A stretch of 64,000 nt of DNA from Hygrocybe punicea. Its lineage: Eukaryota > Basidiomycota > Agaricomycetes > Agaricales > Hygrophoraceae. Below, one piece after another: positions 1 to 10,677 of the stretch. The notes under the pieces were generated by a model that saw nothing but the letters and a program-made list of their open reading frames with translations, searched no databases and had not been told where the DNA came from. Position numbers and translations under genes: made by a program. The stretch covers positions 5,890,001 through 5,954,000 of the forward strand of contig OY744464.1 in the NCBI GenBank assembly GCA_963556145.1, read 5' to 3'. Positions within the stretch are counted from its first letter, which is position 1, and each line of letters opens with the position of its first letter.

Positions 1-654
1 AATATTTTTACTCCCATCTGCTCATCTATGTCCTTCATAAACTTCATCGCCGTCTTACCGAAATATTTTGCTGCTCGGCTGGATAAGGTAGAAGATTAGC
101 ATCATGCAGACAAAAGAAGATTATTAGTACCGTCGTTTGACTTCCAAGGGTGGACCTTGCTGGTTCCAGGCGTCGGCAAGAGCTTCAAATTCTTGTTTTT
201 TCTCTTCGGTCAAGGAACCATAAATATCACTCCACACTTTGCCATAGTGCTTGATGTAGCCGGGCTTTCCTCCAGTTTCTCCAGACAGCTCCACCGTCCT
301 AGCGTCGATTTCCTTGGTCATCTTTTCTCTTGTAACCAACCTTGCATTCCACTTCTTTGTATATTTCGGAGCATCCTCAGTGTCGCTCTCCAATTTTGAC
401 CGATGATTGTGGTACCAAGTTTGAATTTTCTGTATTCATGGTATAATGCTGTTAGGCTTATCTGAAGGGTAGTATTAGAATATACAGACCTGTTGCATAT
501 TTGGGGGCCATTGTGTGTTGGTTTGTTGTGCCGATTTTTTTAAAAGTTTCCTGATCCCTTTCAGGACACGAATACGATCTTCACCAGTGGATCTCCTAAA
601 ATCAGGATAACCGTCCTCGAGGATCTTAGTAAATTCTGGGGTGATCCACTTCAT
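1..654 (-). CDS. Hypothetical protein, three exons, 3' end cut by window edge
   Basis: Three exons on the minus strand join in one frame: 654-490 (55 codons from ATG), 429-131 and 78 to the window edge. The introns are 60 bp (489-430) and 52 bp (130-79), both GT...AG. The protein starts MKWITPEFTKIL, and the last visible exon reads AAKYFGKTAMKFMDIDEQMG. The segment with WNQQGPPLEV followed by a basic stretch resembles a family of unknown function common in Agaricomycetes, often found near transposons; that is recall, not a search. No catalytic motif is visible. If the second intron is ignored the frame stops at 126-124, but splicing extends it with matching phase, so I prefer the spliced model. 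The C-terminus lies outside the window. Confidence 0.7.
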
Positions 655-1029
655 TTAGGCAAAAACTGAGGAGAATGAAGGCAAATGTCGTTGTCTGGAA
701 CAAAGGCAGAACGTCGTTGTCCGGAACAATGGAAGAATGCCTTGTGGTGAACATGAGGTGATGACAAATCACGTGATTGATGGCAACAAATAGCAATGTG
801 GATTACAAGTAGATGACTCAGGGGATTGCAAGTCGGTGCAGGACATGATTAGGAGAATATGATGAATTGTGAATATTGATAAATTCCAGAACACAAGGAT
901 AGAGGAGCAAGTACCAAATCTGTGGCACATGGCAAGGGGTGAGTAAGAGTCCAAAGATGTAAGGTGGGTATGTTCAGAGCAGGCTGAATGAACAGATACA
1001 ACCCACCTGTTGCATTTGTGGCAACACTG
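655..1029. other. Spacer without a supported gene
   Basis: Upstream of the gene at 1-654 there is a short imperfect direct repeat around 687-735 (GTCGTTGTCTGGAACAA and GTCGTTGTCCGGAACAA). I see no coding signal apart from frames that run out of the neighbouring satellite. Confidence 0.6.
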
Positions 1030-1602
1030 TTCCATGGCCAGCCAAAATACCCAGACCCGTCGGCCAATCCACGTTCCATGGCCAGCCAAAATACCCAGCC
1101 AGGTCGGCCAATCCACGTTCCATGGCCAGCCGAAATACCCAGCCAGGTTGGCCAATCCATGTTCCATGGCCAGCCGAAATACCCAGCCAGGTTGGCCAAT
1201 CCATGTTCCATGGCCAGCCAAGATACGTAGTCCGGTCGGCCAATCCATGTTCCATGGCCAGCCGAAATACCCAGCCAGGTCGGCCAATCCATGTTCCATG
1301 GCCAGCCAAAATACCCAGCCAGGTTGGCCAATCCATGTTCCATGGCCAGCCAAGATACGTAGTCCGGTCGGCCAATCCATGTTCCATGGCCAGCCGACAT
1401 ACACAGGGTAGTTGGCCAATCCATGTTCCATGGCCAGCCAAAATACCCAGACCCGTCGGCCAATCCACGTTCCATGGCCAGCCAAAATACCCAGCCAGGT
1501 CGGCCAATCCACGTTCCATGGCCAGCCGAAATACCCAGCCAGGTCGGCCAATCCACGTTCCATGGCCAGCCGATATATCCCTCTGCTTCGGCCAACCCAT
1601 GC
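1030..1602. repeat. 44-bp tandem repeat (minisatellite, variant A), about 13 units
   Basis: The motif TTCCATGGCCAGCC recurs exactly every 44 bp, at 1030, 1074, 1118 and so on to 1558. Units differ by a few bases (CCAGCCAGGT, CCAGACCCGT or GTAGTCCGGT blocks). Because 44 is not a multiple of three and the unit has no stop in several frames, long frames stay open in all minus-strand registers and several plus-strand ones. These are artefacts of the repeat, not genes. Degenerate units continue to about 1740. Confidence 0.95.
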
Positions 1603-1740
1603 TTCTCCGAACATGGAACCCTCGGCCAAGCCATCTGCCCTGGAGAAAGATATTGGTCGGCCGAGATAAGCCAGCCCACTTGGAGTGGGAATTGTCCATC
1701 TCGGCTGACCCATGTATCATGGAAAAGATATGCTGAAAGG

Positions 1741-1865
1741 GCTCCCCGAAAAGTCTCGGCCCAACGGTCTGACACAGGTAACAATACCCCTGAAGAACTT
1801 CGGCCCAACAGTCTATAACAGGCAACAATACCCCCACAGAACATTGGCCCAACAGTCTGAGACGG
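1741..1865. repeat. 44-bp tandem repeat (variant B), left block
   Basis: These units have the form GGCCCAACAGTCTGAGA followed by GGTAACAATACCCC, with the same 44-bp period as the neighbouring array. The block stops abruptly at GAGACGG, where the first LTR element begins, and resumes at 4104. Confidence 0.85.
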
Positions 1866-4103
1866 TGCAGCAGTTGCTGCTAGCCTCTAGGACCCTGGAG
1901 ATCCTTAGCCAGTAGATTCCATTTCCTGTAGTAGCTTAGTCATCCTTCCTTGGGTTTTCCTCAGCTTTCCCCTCCCAGCCACGGCTCCCTCTGAGCTCTT
2001 CCCCTGAGGTCCGGAGATTCCCCCTCCAACGTGGTGATGAGAGAGATTTGAGCCACGCACCCATAGGACGAGATCTTGAAAGATTTGAAACACAAAAAAC
2101 TCGAACATTGAAGCAAGTAACCAGGAAATCCACAGGACGCGCAAACGAAGCGCAAAACACAACCAACACAACGCCCTTTCCCCCTTGCCTCTTTTTGTTT
2201 CCCTTTCCTTAGTTTCTCATCATTCCATCTCATTTTCCCGCCTTTACAGTTTGGTCTCACTTCTCACACTTTGTTTTCACGCGCCAGAATTATTATTTCC
2301 GACTGCATTTCGATTCATACAACCTATGCGACTATACCATGGGACCCAAGACACGAAACCACAAGATCAGGAAGACGGAGAAGGAACTCCATGCGAAACG
2401 TGACACGCGCATACTCGAGCTGCAAAAACAGTTAGCGGACGAACGCGAAACGAAGGAGAAAAATGCGGAGAAAAAGATGAAGGAAAAGACACAACAGAAG
2501 GAAAAGACGGCGAGACAGGTACTCCGTCGAGCAACGGAAGGTATGCACCTCGAGACAACAGCCCAGGACTCACCACAGGCAGAGAACACGCGACCAACGA
2601 CGAACGCGAAGTTGTTCGCGTCCCCCAAGCTACCAACCACCTCACAAGTCCCCACAACATCCACGGCACCCCTGTGTGCCACATCTCAAGCCCCAACGCC
2701 GTCCATATGCACATCCAACACGCCGCCATCGTACAATGCACCCGCCACGTCACCACTTGCCCAACCGTTGCTGCTGCCGCGTATGCAAACGCTGGCACGC
2801 CCAAACGAGACCCAGCCCAACCCAGCCGCTACTGCCACGTCACCAGCAATGCCTGCACATTGAGAACCACCCTGAGACCCAATGCCACCATCCAACGCAT
2901 CGATATCAACCCAGACGCCGCCGCCTTCATTGGCACCATCAATATCGCCCCCAAACGCCTCGCGAGCGGCCCCGCAGACGCCGTGTACCCCGCAGACACC
3001 CCAAAACGCATCAACGGCACCCAAATGGCAGCCCCGGAACCCCATAACGCCAACGCAACCCTCCTTTGTCATGCCACAAGCCCCCGTGCCATTTCCATGA
3101 GTCAATACGCCCGCTGCACCACCATTGACACACGAGCAAACACCCCCCATGCCAATTTCACCCCCCAAAATTGTACAAACAACACCCTGCACCCCAACGA
3201 CGTCCCAGGATACCCCACGAGCACCCCCACAGATGATCCATACCGCATACACACCCCAAAACGCATCACGAACGCACCCCGAAGTCCCACAACGTGATAT
3301 ACCACCCCCCTGAGTGCCGCCATTGGCCCCCACATTTGTTTCACAGATCCGGCCCTCTACCCCCCACGATTTTTCAGATCTATGTACAGGTGCTCGACCG
3401 TGGAGCAGCACCCTCCGCCGTAATCGTCACCTGTTACCCCAACGCCGCACCCGTCACCTGTTTCCCAACCCAGCCATACAGCCTCCTCGCTAACCAGTTC
3501 CCACTGAAATTATCCCACCGATCGCACCACCCCCACGACTCGTCGACGCAGGTACTCAGACTATGGAAGATGAACGGCCGACAATCTTCCCTGTATCAAC
3601 ATCGTATGGTCCTGTCCAGTCATTGATAGTGCTTGCCCTTGGTGTGGCCATCCCATTTGTGATTGATCGATCGTGGGCTATAGCCGAGCTTGCATGGGGC
3701 CCAGGAATCGACTCACGGTATACCTTCTTAGAGCTTCTTCCCCCAGACATGAAGATTGTACTACACGTTCTCATGGAGATGGTAGACCCTCTGTGTGGCA
3801 ACCCCGACCCGCTTTTAGGACCCCTCTTAGCACCAGTGATAGTGAGGATAGTAGATGATTGGGTGGAGTTTCATGGAGGATGAGATTCTCAGAGGCAGGA
3901 GATGTGTGTGAGGGCGCACACCATTGTGGAGGGGGGTACCTGCAGCAGTTGCTGCTAGCCCCTAGGACCCCGGAGACCCTTAGCCAGTAGATTCCCTTTC
4001 CTGTAGTAGCTTAGTCATCCTTCCTTGGGTTTTCCTCAGCTTTCCCCTCCCAGCCGTGGCTCCCTCTGAGCTCTTCCCCTGAGGTCCGGGGGTTCCCCCT
4101 CCA
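1866..4103 (+). mobile_element. Non-autonomous LTR retroelement 1 (2.24 kb)
   Basis: Two 163-bp direct repeats (1866-2028 and 3941-4103) start TGCAGCAG and end CCCTCCA, fitting TG...CA LTRs. I count 8 differences, 7 of them transitions. A possible primer-binding site, TGGTGATGAGAG, lies 3 bp inside the 5' LTR (2032-2043). A purine tract, GGAGGGGGG, precedes the 3' LTR. The flanks ACGG and ATGG fit a slightly mutated 4-bp target duplication. No protease, reverse transcriptase, RNase H or integrase motif is visible, so the element must depend on another. The interior is strongly C-rich on the plus strand. Confidence 0.85.
2339..2863 (+). CDS. Coiled-coil/proline-rich protein inside LTR element 1, possibly gag-derived
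   Basis: A 174-codon frame starts at ATG in a good context (ACCATGG), about 310 bp inside the 5' LTR, where a gag start is expected. Roughly residues 1-70 are rich in Lys, Glu, Arg and Gln with heptad-like spacing (for example ELQKQLADERETKEKN), suggesting a charged coiled coil. The rest is Pro/Thr/Ser/Ala-rich and low in complexity. There is no CCHC knuckle or protease motif. A second frame at 3563-3883 (106 codons, hydrophobic, beginning MEDERPTIFPV) lies near the 3' end and could be another remnant. Both may be non-functional; gag origin is inferred from position and composition only. Confidence 0.4.
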   Translation: MGPKTRNHKIRKTEKELHAKRDTRILELQKQLADERETKEKNAEKKMKEKTQQKEKTARQVLRRATEGMHLETTAQDSPQAENTRPTTNAKLFASPKLPTTSQVPTTSTAPLCATSQAPTPSICTSNTPPSYNAPATSPLAQPLLLPRMQTLARPNETQPNPAATATSPAMPAH

Positions 4104-4459
4104 ATGGGTAACAATACCCCCAAAAATCCTTGGCCCAACAGTCTGACATGGGTAACAATGCCCCCGAAATATCTTGGCCCAATGGTCTGAGACCGGTAAC
4201 CATATTCCCACAGAACTTTGGCCCAATGGTCTGAGATGGGTAACAATACCCCCGAAAAACCTCAGCCCAACAGTCTGAGACCGGTAACAATGCCCCCGAA
4301 ATATCTTGGCCCAACGGTCTGAGACTGGTAACCATATTCCCACAGAACTTTGGCTCAACAGTCTGAGACAGGTAACAATGCCCCTGAAATATCTCAGCCC
4401 AACAGTCTGACATGGGTAACAATACCCCCATAGAACATCAGCCCAATGGTCTCACATGG
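4104..4459. repeat. 44-bp tandem repeat (variant B), middle block, about 8 units
   Basis: Eight units beginning GGTAACAATACCCCC or GGTAACCATATTCCC follow each other at 44 bp, each containing GGCCCAAC(A/G)GTCTGA. Two sub-variants alternate, which suggests higher-order duplication of two or three units. The block ends at CTCACATGG, where the second LTR element starts. Confidence 0.92.
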
Positions 4460-6317
4460 TGTAGCAGTTGTGCCTGGTCAGTCACGTGATCAGGTTCCCA
4501 TGGTTTGACCTAGTTAGTAGCCTTCCAGATGTAGTAGTCAGTCCATCCATCCTATCCAGTCGACTTTCTCTCAAGTCCTGTGCGAGCCCCCGGAGTGGTA
4601 CCTTGGTACCACTCCAACATGGTGATGAGTGTGCACCCACAGACCCCTTCTTCTCTGTGTCTTCCTCTTTTTTTATAATTTTTCTCGCGAGACAACCTTT
4701 TTTCGGCCTCACCACCCACTGCTGTGCAACCGTGCATTTTCTCTTCACTCATGGCCATACAACACTCAAACTACCCCCCGGTGCACATGTTCAACCCAAT
4801 AGGGCCCTGCGTCGCCCTGCGTTGACCCAAAAAACACACCCACGACCGTACTCAGCACCCAAGCAGCAGGCCACGTCACTTTTTTTTGACCCCCCAAATT
4901 TTCACTTTCCCCAGACCCAGCCATGTCCAGACGATCCCCCGCAACTTTGTTCGACATTCCAGAGCCCTGCGTTCCCCATCAGGATCCCACATAGCCCACT
5001 ACTGTGAGTTTTGGGCGGCCCAACGAAAATCGCATCGCTGCCGTGCAGACCCCATTTTTTTTCATGCACCTCGGACCCAAAATGCATGCATTCGACTCTC
5101 CGCACCATCAGCTCATCTGCCAGAACCCCCTGTCGCACCTCGTCGTCTCAAACGAACTGCCCTGCACCTTTTGGTCAGCCACGTCACCACTGTTAGACCC
5201 ACCATTTCTCGTCATCCCCAGCCCCACATGGACCCATTCGACATCCTGTGCCCTCATTCCACTGGCTAGGACCCCCCGTTCCCCTCCATTGTGCCAAATG
5301 AGCCCCCACCATCATTTTCAGACACCCGGGCCATGCGCCACGTCACTATCGCACAGTCCTGTTCTGCCAACATACCCAGCCCCAGACCTACTCACGAAGC
5401 TCCCGGCACACCTGTTCACCATCCCGGAGCACCCCACCTCACTCCAATACCACGAATGGACCGTGCCCACCATTCCCAGACCCCCACCGTGTTCCACCAC
5501 ATCACCAACCCTGGCTGGATTCTTGCACCATACCTGGCTCTGTGAGCCCTCGTTCAGCTCCCTGCGACCTCGTTCTTGACCCTGGCAACTTCCCCGACCC
5601 ATAGGGACCCAAACAAGTCACCGCTGTGACCACTTGGCACCCCAACGCTAGTCCCCTCGTATCGATGCCACCACATGGCCCAATGCACCCATACATTTTC
5701 CTTACCCCATTTACACTGTGCCTTGTCCTGTCCCGTCCCATCCCCTTTCCCCACCCATGACATTTATTGGATATTTGACCTATCTACAAACCATCACTGC
5801 TCAACAGCACCATACCTATTTACTTTCGCACGAACCACCCAGTCTATTTATGGATCACAAGAACTCACACCCTGGGCTACAAGAACTTATGGTTTTGAAT
5901 GTTTTTATCCTACCCTGCGATGTGAGTCCCAGAGGCATTCGAGGATGGAGGAGCAGAGCAGAATTACAGTTTGGTCATCTACCACCCCCAACGATCTTGG
6001 AGGACGATATGGTCCTGCCTCATGTATTAGACCCTGGGGCATCGTGAGGGACTGGGAGTCATGACTGGAGAGTTTTTTCTTGGTCAGTTTTGTTTTGCTT
6101 TTTGTTTTCTTTTAGTAGCAGTATGGTGACAAGGACGTCACCATGAGGAGGAGGGGCACTTGTAGTAGTTGTGCCTGGTCAGTCACATGATCAGGTTCCC
6201 ACAGTTTGACCTAGTTAGTAGCCTTCCAGATGTAGTAGTCAGTCCATCCATCCTATCCAGTTGACTTCCTCTCGAGTCCTGTGCGAGCCCCCAGAGTGGT
6301 ACCTCGGTATCACTCCG
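4460..6317 (+). mobile_element. Non-autonomous LTR retroelement 2 (1.86 kb)
   Basis: Direct repeats of 157 bp at 4460-4616 and 6161-6317 start TGTAGYAGTTGTGCC and end CACTCCA (5') or CACTCCG (3'). I count 11 differences, all transitions and mostly at CpG. TGGTGATGAG lies just inside the 5' LTR, as in element 1, and GAGGAGGAGGGG precedes the 3' LTR. The flanks ATGG and ACGG fit a 4-bp target duplication. A small inverted repeat (GGTGAC...GTCACC, about 6125-6142) lies upstream of the purine tract. The interior is C-rich, with no polymerase motifs. Frames such as the one ending at 6047 lack recognisable domains. The LTR sequence is unrelated to that of element 1. Confidence 0.85.
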
Positions 6318-8791
6318 ACGGGTAACAATATTCTGGCTCAAATCCCAGCCCACTCATCTAACACCATAACTATGACATTCCTGAGTTGCCCCGTCAAGTA
6401 CCTAACAATATCATTTTCTCAGCCCAGATCGGCTGGCTGGTCTTCAACGTAACATTGTCAACCTTGGTTCACCCATCTGACATGGGGAATGTCATGTCAT
6501 GGGCTGTCTATGGGTCTGCTCATGGTGGGGAAGTCTTTCCCACTGTCTTGAATTAGTTTTAGCAGTTCACAAGGTATGTCTACAGCCTGTTTCCATAGCT
6601 AGACATGTACTGATTTAATACACAAGCCGGTTGACTATTTTTGTATGACGGCTGACAGTAATGAAGATCTCCCCCCTCTCAAGAACAAGTCGTGGGTGGA
6701 CTACATATCAGTACTTCTGAATGGAAGCTCATTAAGCTTGCACACCATTGCTTAAAGGTTAGTCATGTTCCTGTCATGTTAGTGTGGTAAACTAATCTGT
6801 TTCAGGTGGTTGCTGCTCAGCATAATGAGCTCTCGAATGAGCAGCTTGCAACTTGCACAAGAGTCCTACCCAGGCAAATGCACAGATTTGGCAGATCAGT
6901 GTGGATCACAGATACAGATCGCTGCAGATATGGGTACGGATACCATTTTTGGTATCCGCCGACCCATGTATCCATATCCGGCAATCCCTGGTCCCTATTT
7001 TGGCAGTGTCACGGTACCCGCATCACACATCAACATCACTAACTAGCGTTATACAACCACCACCACACCCTCGATGGCTACACAAGGGTGAGCATGTGCA
7101 CAGCAACCAGACAACAACAAAAGAAGGAGCAGGAAAATGGCAAGGGGGTGGTGCTCCCACCTCCCGGCCCACAGGTAAGTCTCCATTTTTCATCAAGTAA
7201 GGAACTCTAGCTTACTATGCTATGACAACAACAACAAACATGGGGTGACAGCATGCAACCACACATCCCCCTCTCATCCACCTCATGGACATGCAACAAC
7301 AACAACAATGCGTCCCCCTTCGTCCACCTCGCAGACACGCAACAGCAATGACAATGACGTGTCCCCCACTTGTCCACCTTGCAGACGCAATATTTGGGTG
7401 TGGGTGCGGGTAAACACCACCCCAGGTACGGTGTTCACAGGTATGGGTGCGGTGTCAGCTGACCTGACCTGTTCAAGACCTGACTGCGAGGTACCTGGCA
7501 CCAAGATGGATGATGGTGATATGCTAGTCGAGGTGCTGTGCACTAAAAACAACACTCTACAACTGGTGTGATTGCAAGTAAGTGAAGTAAGTAGCTTCTA
7601 CGAGTATCACAACAATTGCGATCGATAGTGTGACTTAGCAATTAAAGTCGCAACAACAATATAGGGTCAGGGTATTGAACTTAAGTCGGCGATGGTTGAG
7701 CTCAAAGAAAGCAATGTCATAATGATTTTCGGGGGAGATACAATGAAGTGGGAAAGGAGGAACGATGCGCTCTCTGGTCATTAAGCGTAATCTACATAGC
7801 TATTTTATATGTCAACAGTCGGAGATCGGAGGAGAAGTAAAAAGTTGTGGAAAGAAAGAAACTTACTCTAATAGGGGTCGAAAGAAAGGAATATGTATGA
7901 ATCACATGAAAATGTAGCCAAAAACAGTTCTGAAATGAGGATGAAGATGGTCTTGTAACAAAGGAAGAACAAAGGAGTCTGGTGGGAGAAAGGGAATAAG
8001 TGTTCTGAATGAGTTAGTCTATCTAAGATGAAATGAGGCATTGCTGTGTGAAAGGCAAACAATTATGTGAGAGTCCAGGGCTCGATCCGATTCAAAGGTT
8101 TTCTATCTTGGTCCATGACTTTGTCGGAGATGTTCGCAATACGATCGAGAGGTCGCACAAGTGGCCATGAGCCATTGCGAAGTCGCATCATGTCAGGCTC
8201 ATTTTGAAGGATAGCTAGAACCTGTTCAATTCATCAATTTGGTGGTCAGCGCAGGTGAGTGCATATCAACGGGAGCATGGGTGTAGCCCACGCTCCCATT
8301 TCCACAGCTCACAGCTCATCCACGAACGTGACCACCTCGTGAACACACATGTCTGTGACTACACCTGCAACCACCTTGCAAACGCACACATCCATGTCAA
8401 TTGACATGCACATGGCGTTCGCAAGGTGTCTGGCATGGAAACTGTGGGAACCCACCTTCAACAGGTGTGGCTTGGTACCCGTCACCAGGACAGGGGCGGT
8501 TACCATGGGTATGGGCCTGTTTTACCTTGTGCAAGCACGCCGCAACATCAATTGACGTTGGCATGGCGAATGCAAGGTAAATCTGTCTGTATCCATGATG
8601 AAATGAGCACTGTCTGATTCCATACACATCCCACTGGATTCCCAGTCAGGATTCTGGGAATTCCCAGTGGAAATCCACAGCCAAATTCCCACTTTCTCAC
8701 CAAAATCAATTTTTAGAATTAGGGATTCCAGAGGGAATCCCTTGGGAATTCACTGGGATTAACCCGGAATCTACTAGGAATCTACTCAGAG
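6318..8791. other. Gene-poor DNA with decayed satellite and small hairpins
   Basis: Positions 6318 to about 6470 are decayed variant-B units (GGGTAACAATATTCTGG...). An 8-bp perfect hairpin, CGGATACC/GGTATCCG, is at 6937-6958 within DNA rich in GGTACGG-like words, perhaps an old DNA-transposon end. Positions 7245-7400 hold about three degenerate copies of a TCCCCC...TCCACCT block. A hairpin of CACTGG-ATTCCCAG with CTGGGAATTCCCAGTG is at about 8632-8670. Scattered frames below 120 codons show no domain or splice support, so I call no gene. Confidence 0.6.
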
Positions 8792-9030
8792 TTATGAGTC
8801 CCTATAAGGGAATCGTTCTATATGGCGGATTTTTCAACTCAGGGTCACACTCTAATTTGCCAAGCCATGGGAACAAAATTTCCAAACTGTGTGAACAATT
8901 TTGAAGCCCTGGGAATAACTATGAAACCGTGTGACTTGGCGGAGTTGAGTGTGAGAATTTATTGTCCCAATCAGCAAGAACAATAAGGCAGCCGGATCAC
9001 AGCAGCCAAATTGGAAATGGGTAGTGTTAT
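8792..9030 (+). promoter_or_regulatory. Helitron 5' terminal region (non-autonomous copy)
   Basis: These roughly 240 bp align with 20310-20550, including GGATTTTTCAACTCAGGGTCA and AGCAAGAACAATAAGG. Conservation between elements whose interiors differ marks it as a cis-acting terminus for replicase recognition. The end begins TT rather than the usual Helitron TC. Confidence 0.75.
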
Positions 9031-9510
9031 ATTTTGTTAGTATTGCAATTGCAATCAGTGTCTTATAATAATCACAGGCATTGGTAATGCAATGTGCTGT
9101 GTATAAATGAAAAATATGTATGTGCTATCTGTCATGTAGCTACATCTACTGTGTGTATTAGAATTGTTGATAATGAAAAGAGTGACTATTTGTCACACAG
9201 GTCCAAAGGCGTTCGAAGTGTTCGGTCAGTGTCCCAGCCTTAATCTTTGGCATTCCCCTTGCACAAACATCTGTATGACCAACGTATTGAATGTGTCTGC
9301 AATGTAGATGCATGTACAATGTGCATTAGAATTATTGACAATGCAAGCAGTGACTATTTGTCACACAGGCCCAAATGTGTTTGGTGTGTTCAGTAAAGTG
9401 TTCAGTAAGTGTCCCAGCCTTAATCTTGGGCATTTCCCTTGCACAAACATCAGTACGAACAACGTATGGGATGTATCTGTAATGTAGATGCATGTACAAT
9501 GTCCATTAGA

Positions 9511-10035
9511 TAGTGTTGCCGAAGTTCGGTTCGGTCCGGTTTTTCGCTATTTTTGAAAAACCGGAACCGGAACCGATGGTTCGGTTCAGCGAAATGCCAA
9601 ACCCGAACCGGAACCGTGTCGAACGGTTTCACGGCATTCGGTCTGCGTTCAAACGTGGTTCGAACCGCGAACCCACCTCCAAATACCTCGCGCGGGCCAG
9701 ACACGCGTCAATTGACGCGGCTGTCACCCTCATGAGGTAGATGGGGGGGCTCCGTCTGTTTTTGCGAGGTTGGGTTGGGGCCAGGCACTTCCCATGGGCG
9801 TCCGCGCGTGCTGACGACCTTGCGAAGAATGGGGCACGTCAATTGACGTGCTCCATCTGTTTTCGCGAGGTTGGATGGGGCTGGGGACTTCCTATGGGCG
9901 TCCGCACGTCAATTGATGCGGCTAGGGCGTGTTCGTGAGGTGGGTCTTCGTCGTCGCCTCGTCATTCCCCTCGTTAGCCGATGTCGTTGGGACTGGATTC
10001 GGGGGACGTACCTGGCTGCTGCTGCTGGTGTTGCT

Positions 10036-10067
<32 letters not shown>

Positions 10068-10163
10068 GCTGCCGCCGCTGCTGCTGCTGTTGCCGCTGCT
10101 GCTGGTGCTGCTGCTGCTGCTGTTGTTGCGGTCATTTTGCCGTCGTCGTCGTCGTCATTTGGC

Positions 10164-10194
<31 letters not shown>

Positions 10195-10677
10195 GTTGGG
10201 GTGGTGGTATGTGGTGTTGCCACTGCCGTTGCTGCTGGTGCCGCTGCTGCCATCGATTCACTCTGACTCGCGTTGGAACGCGAGGGAGGTTGTTGGGTGG
10301 AGTTGACCACGGGCGCCTTCTTTATGCGGTCAAGATGGGCCACGGGGGGCTGTTCTATGTAATAAAATGTCAGTAAAATATAGTATGAGGCCGTTACTTA
10401 CCGTGGTTGTTGAGTAACGTTCAAGTTAGTGTTTCGCGCGAGTATGTTCAAGGTCACATGACCTAAGTTCACGCGACTGCATAGAAAAAAATGTGAAAAA
10501 TTAAGTATCTAAATGAGTATCTACGTAGGTAACTATACATTACGGTTCGCGGTTTGAACCGCGTTTGAATGCGGTTTGAACCACATGTCAGTGCCAGAAC
10601 CGCAAACTGAACCAGCGGTTCGGTTCGCGGTTCAAACCGGGTTCGGATCGGTTCCGAACCAAACTTCGGCATCACTA
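9511..10677 (+). mobile_element. Non-autonomous hAT-type DNA transposon (1,167 bp)
   Basis: The left end reads TAGTGTTGCCGAAGTTCGG and the inverted right end TAGTGATGCCGAAGTTTGG, continuing as GGTTCGG-type subterminal repeats. An 8-bp direct repeat, CCATTAGA, flanks it (9503-9510 and 10678-10685). The neighbouring tandem units show the empty-site sequence. An 8-bp duplication with YAGNG-like ends is diagnostic of the hAT superfamily. The interior has no transposase: it holds CAATTG-centred palindromes and a trinucleotide tract. Confidence 0.9.
10014..10250. repeat. GCT/GTC trinucleotide microsatellite
   Basis: Long runs of CTG/GCT with CCG interruptions are followed by a GTC run. The tract keeps several frames open as poly-Leu, poly-Ala, poly-Cys or poly-Ser, which I treat as spurious. 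It lies inside the hAT element. Confidence 0.95.

Noticed and set aside
1030..1602. CRISPR-like array
   Set aside because: Units are contiguous with no unique spacers, and the context is eukaryotic.
769..1852. Overlapping frames of 290-330 codons on the minus strand and shorter ones on the plus strand
   Set aside because: They arise from the 44-bp repeat lacking stops in several registers; protein-level repeats are present in every frame.
2367..3411. Long antisense and alternative frames inside LTR element 1
   Set aside because: They follow from C-rich, stop-poor composition; no domain is visible.
6884..7500. A defined DNA transposon around the GGTACGG-like words
   Set aside because: I could not find paired ends or a target duplication; only one short hairpin is clear.
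9871..10376. Poly-Leu, poly-Cys and poly-Ala frames
   Set aside because: They translate the GCT/GTC microsatellite in different registers.
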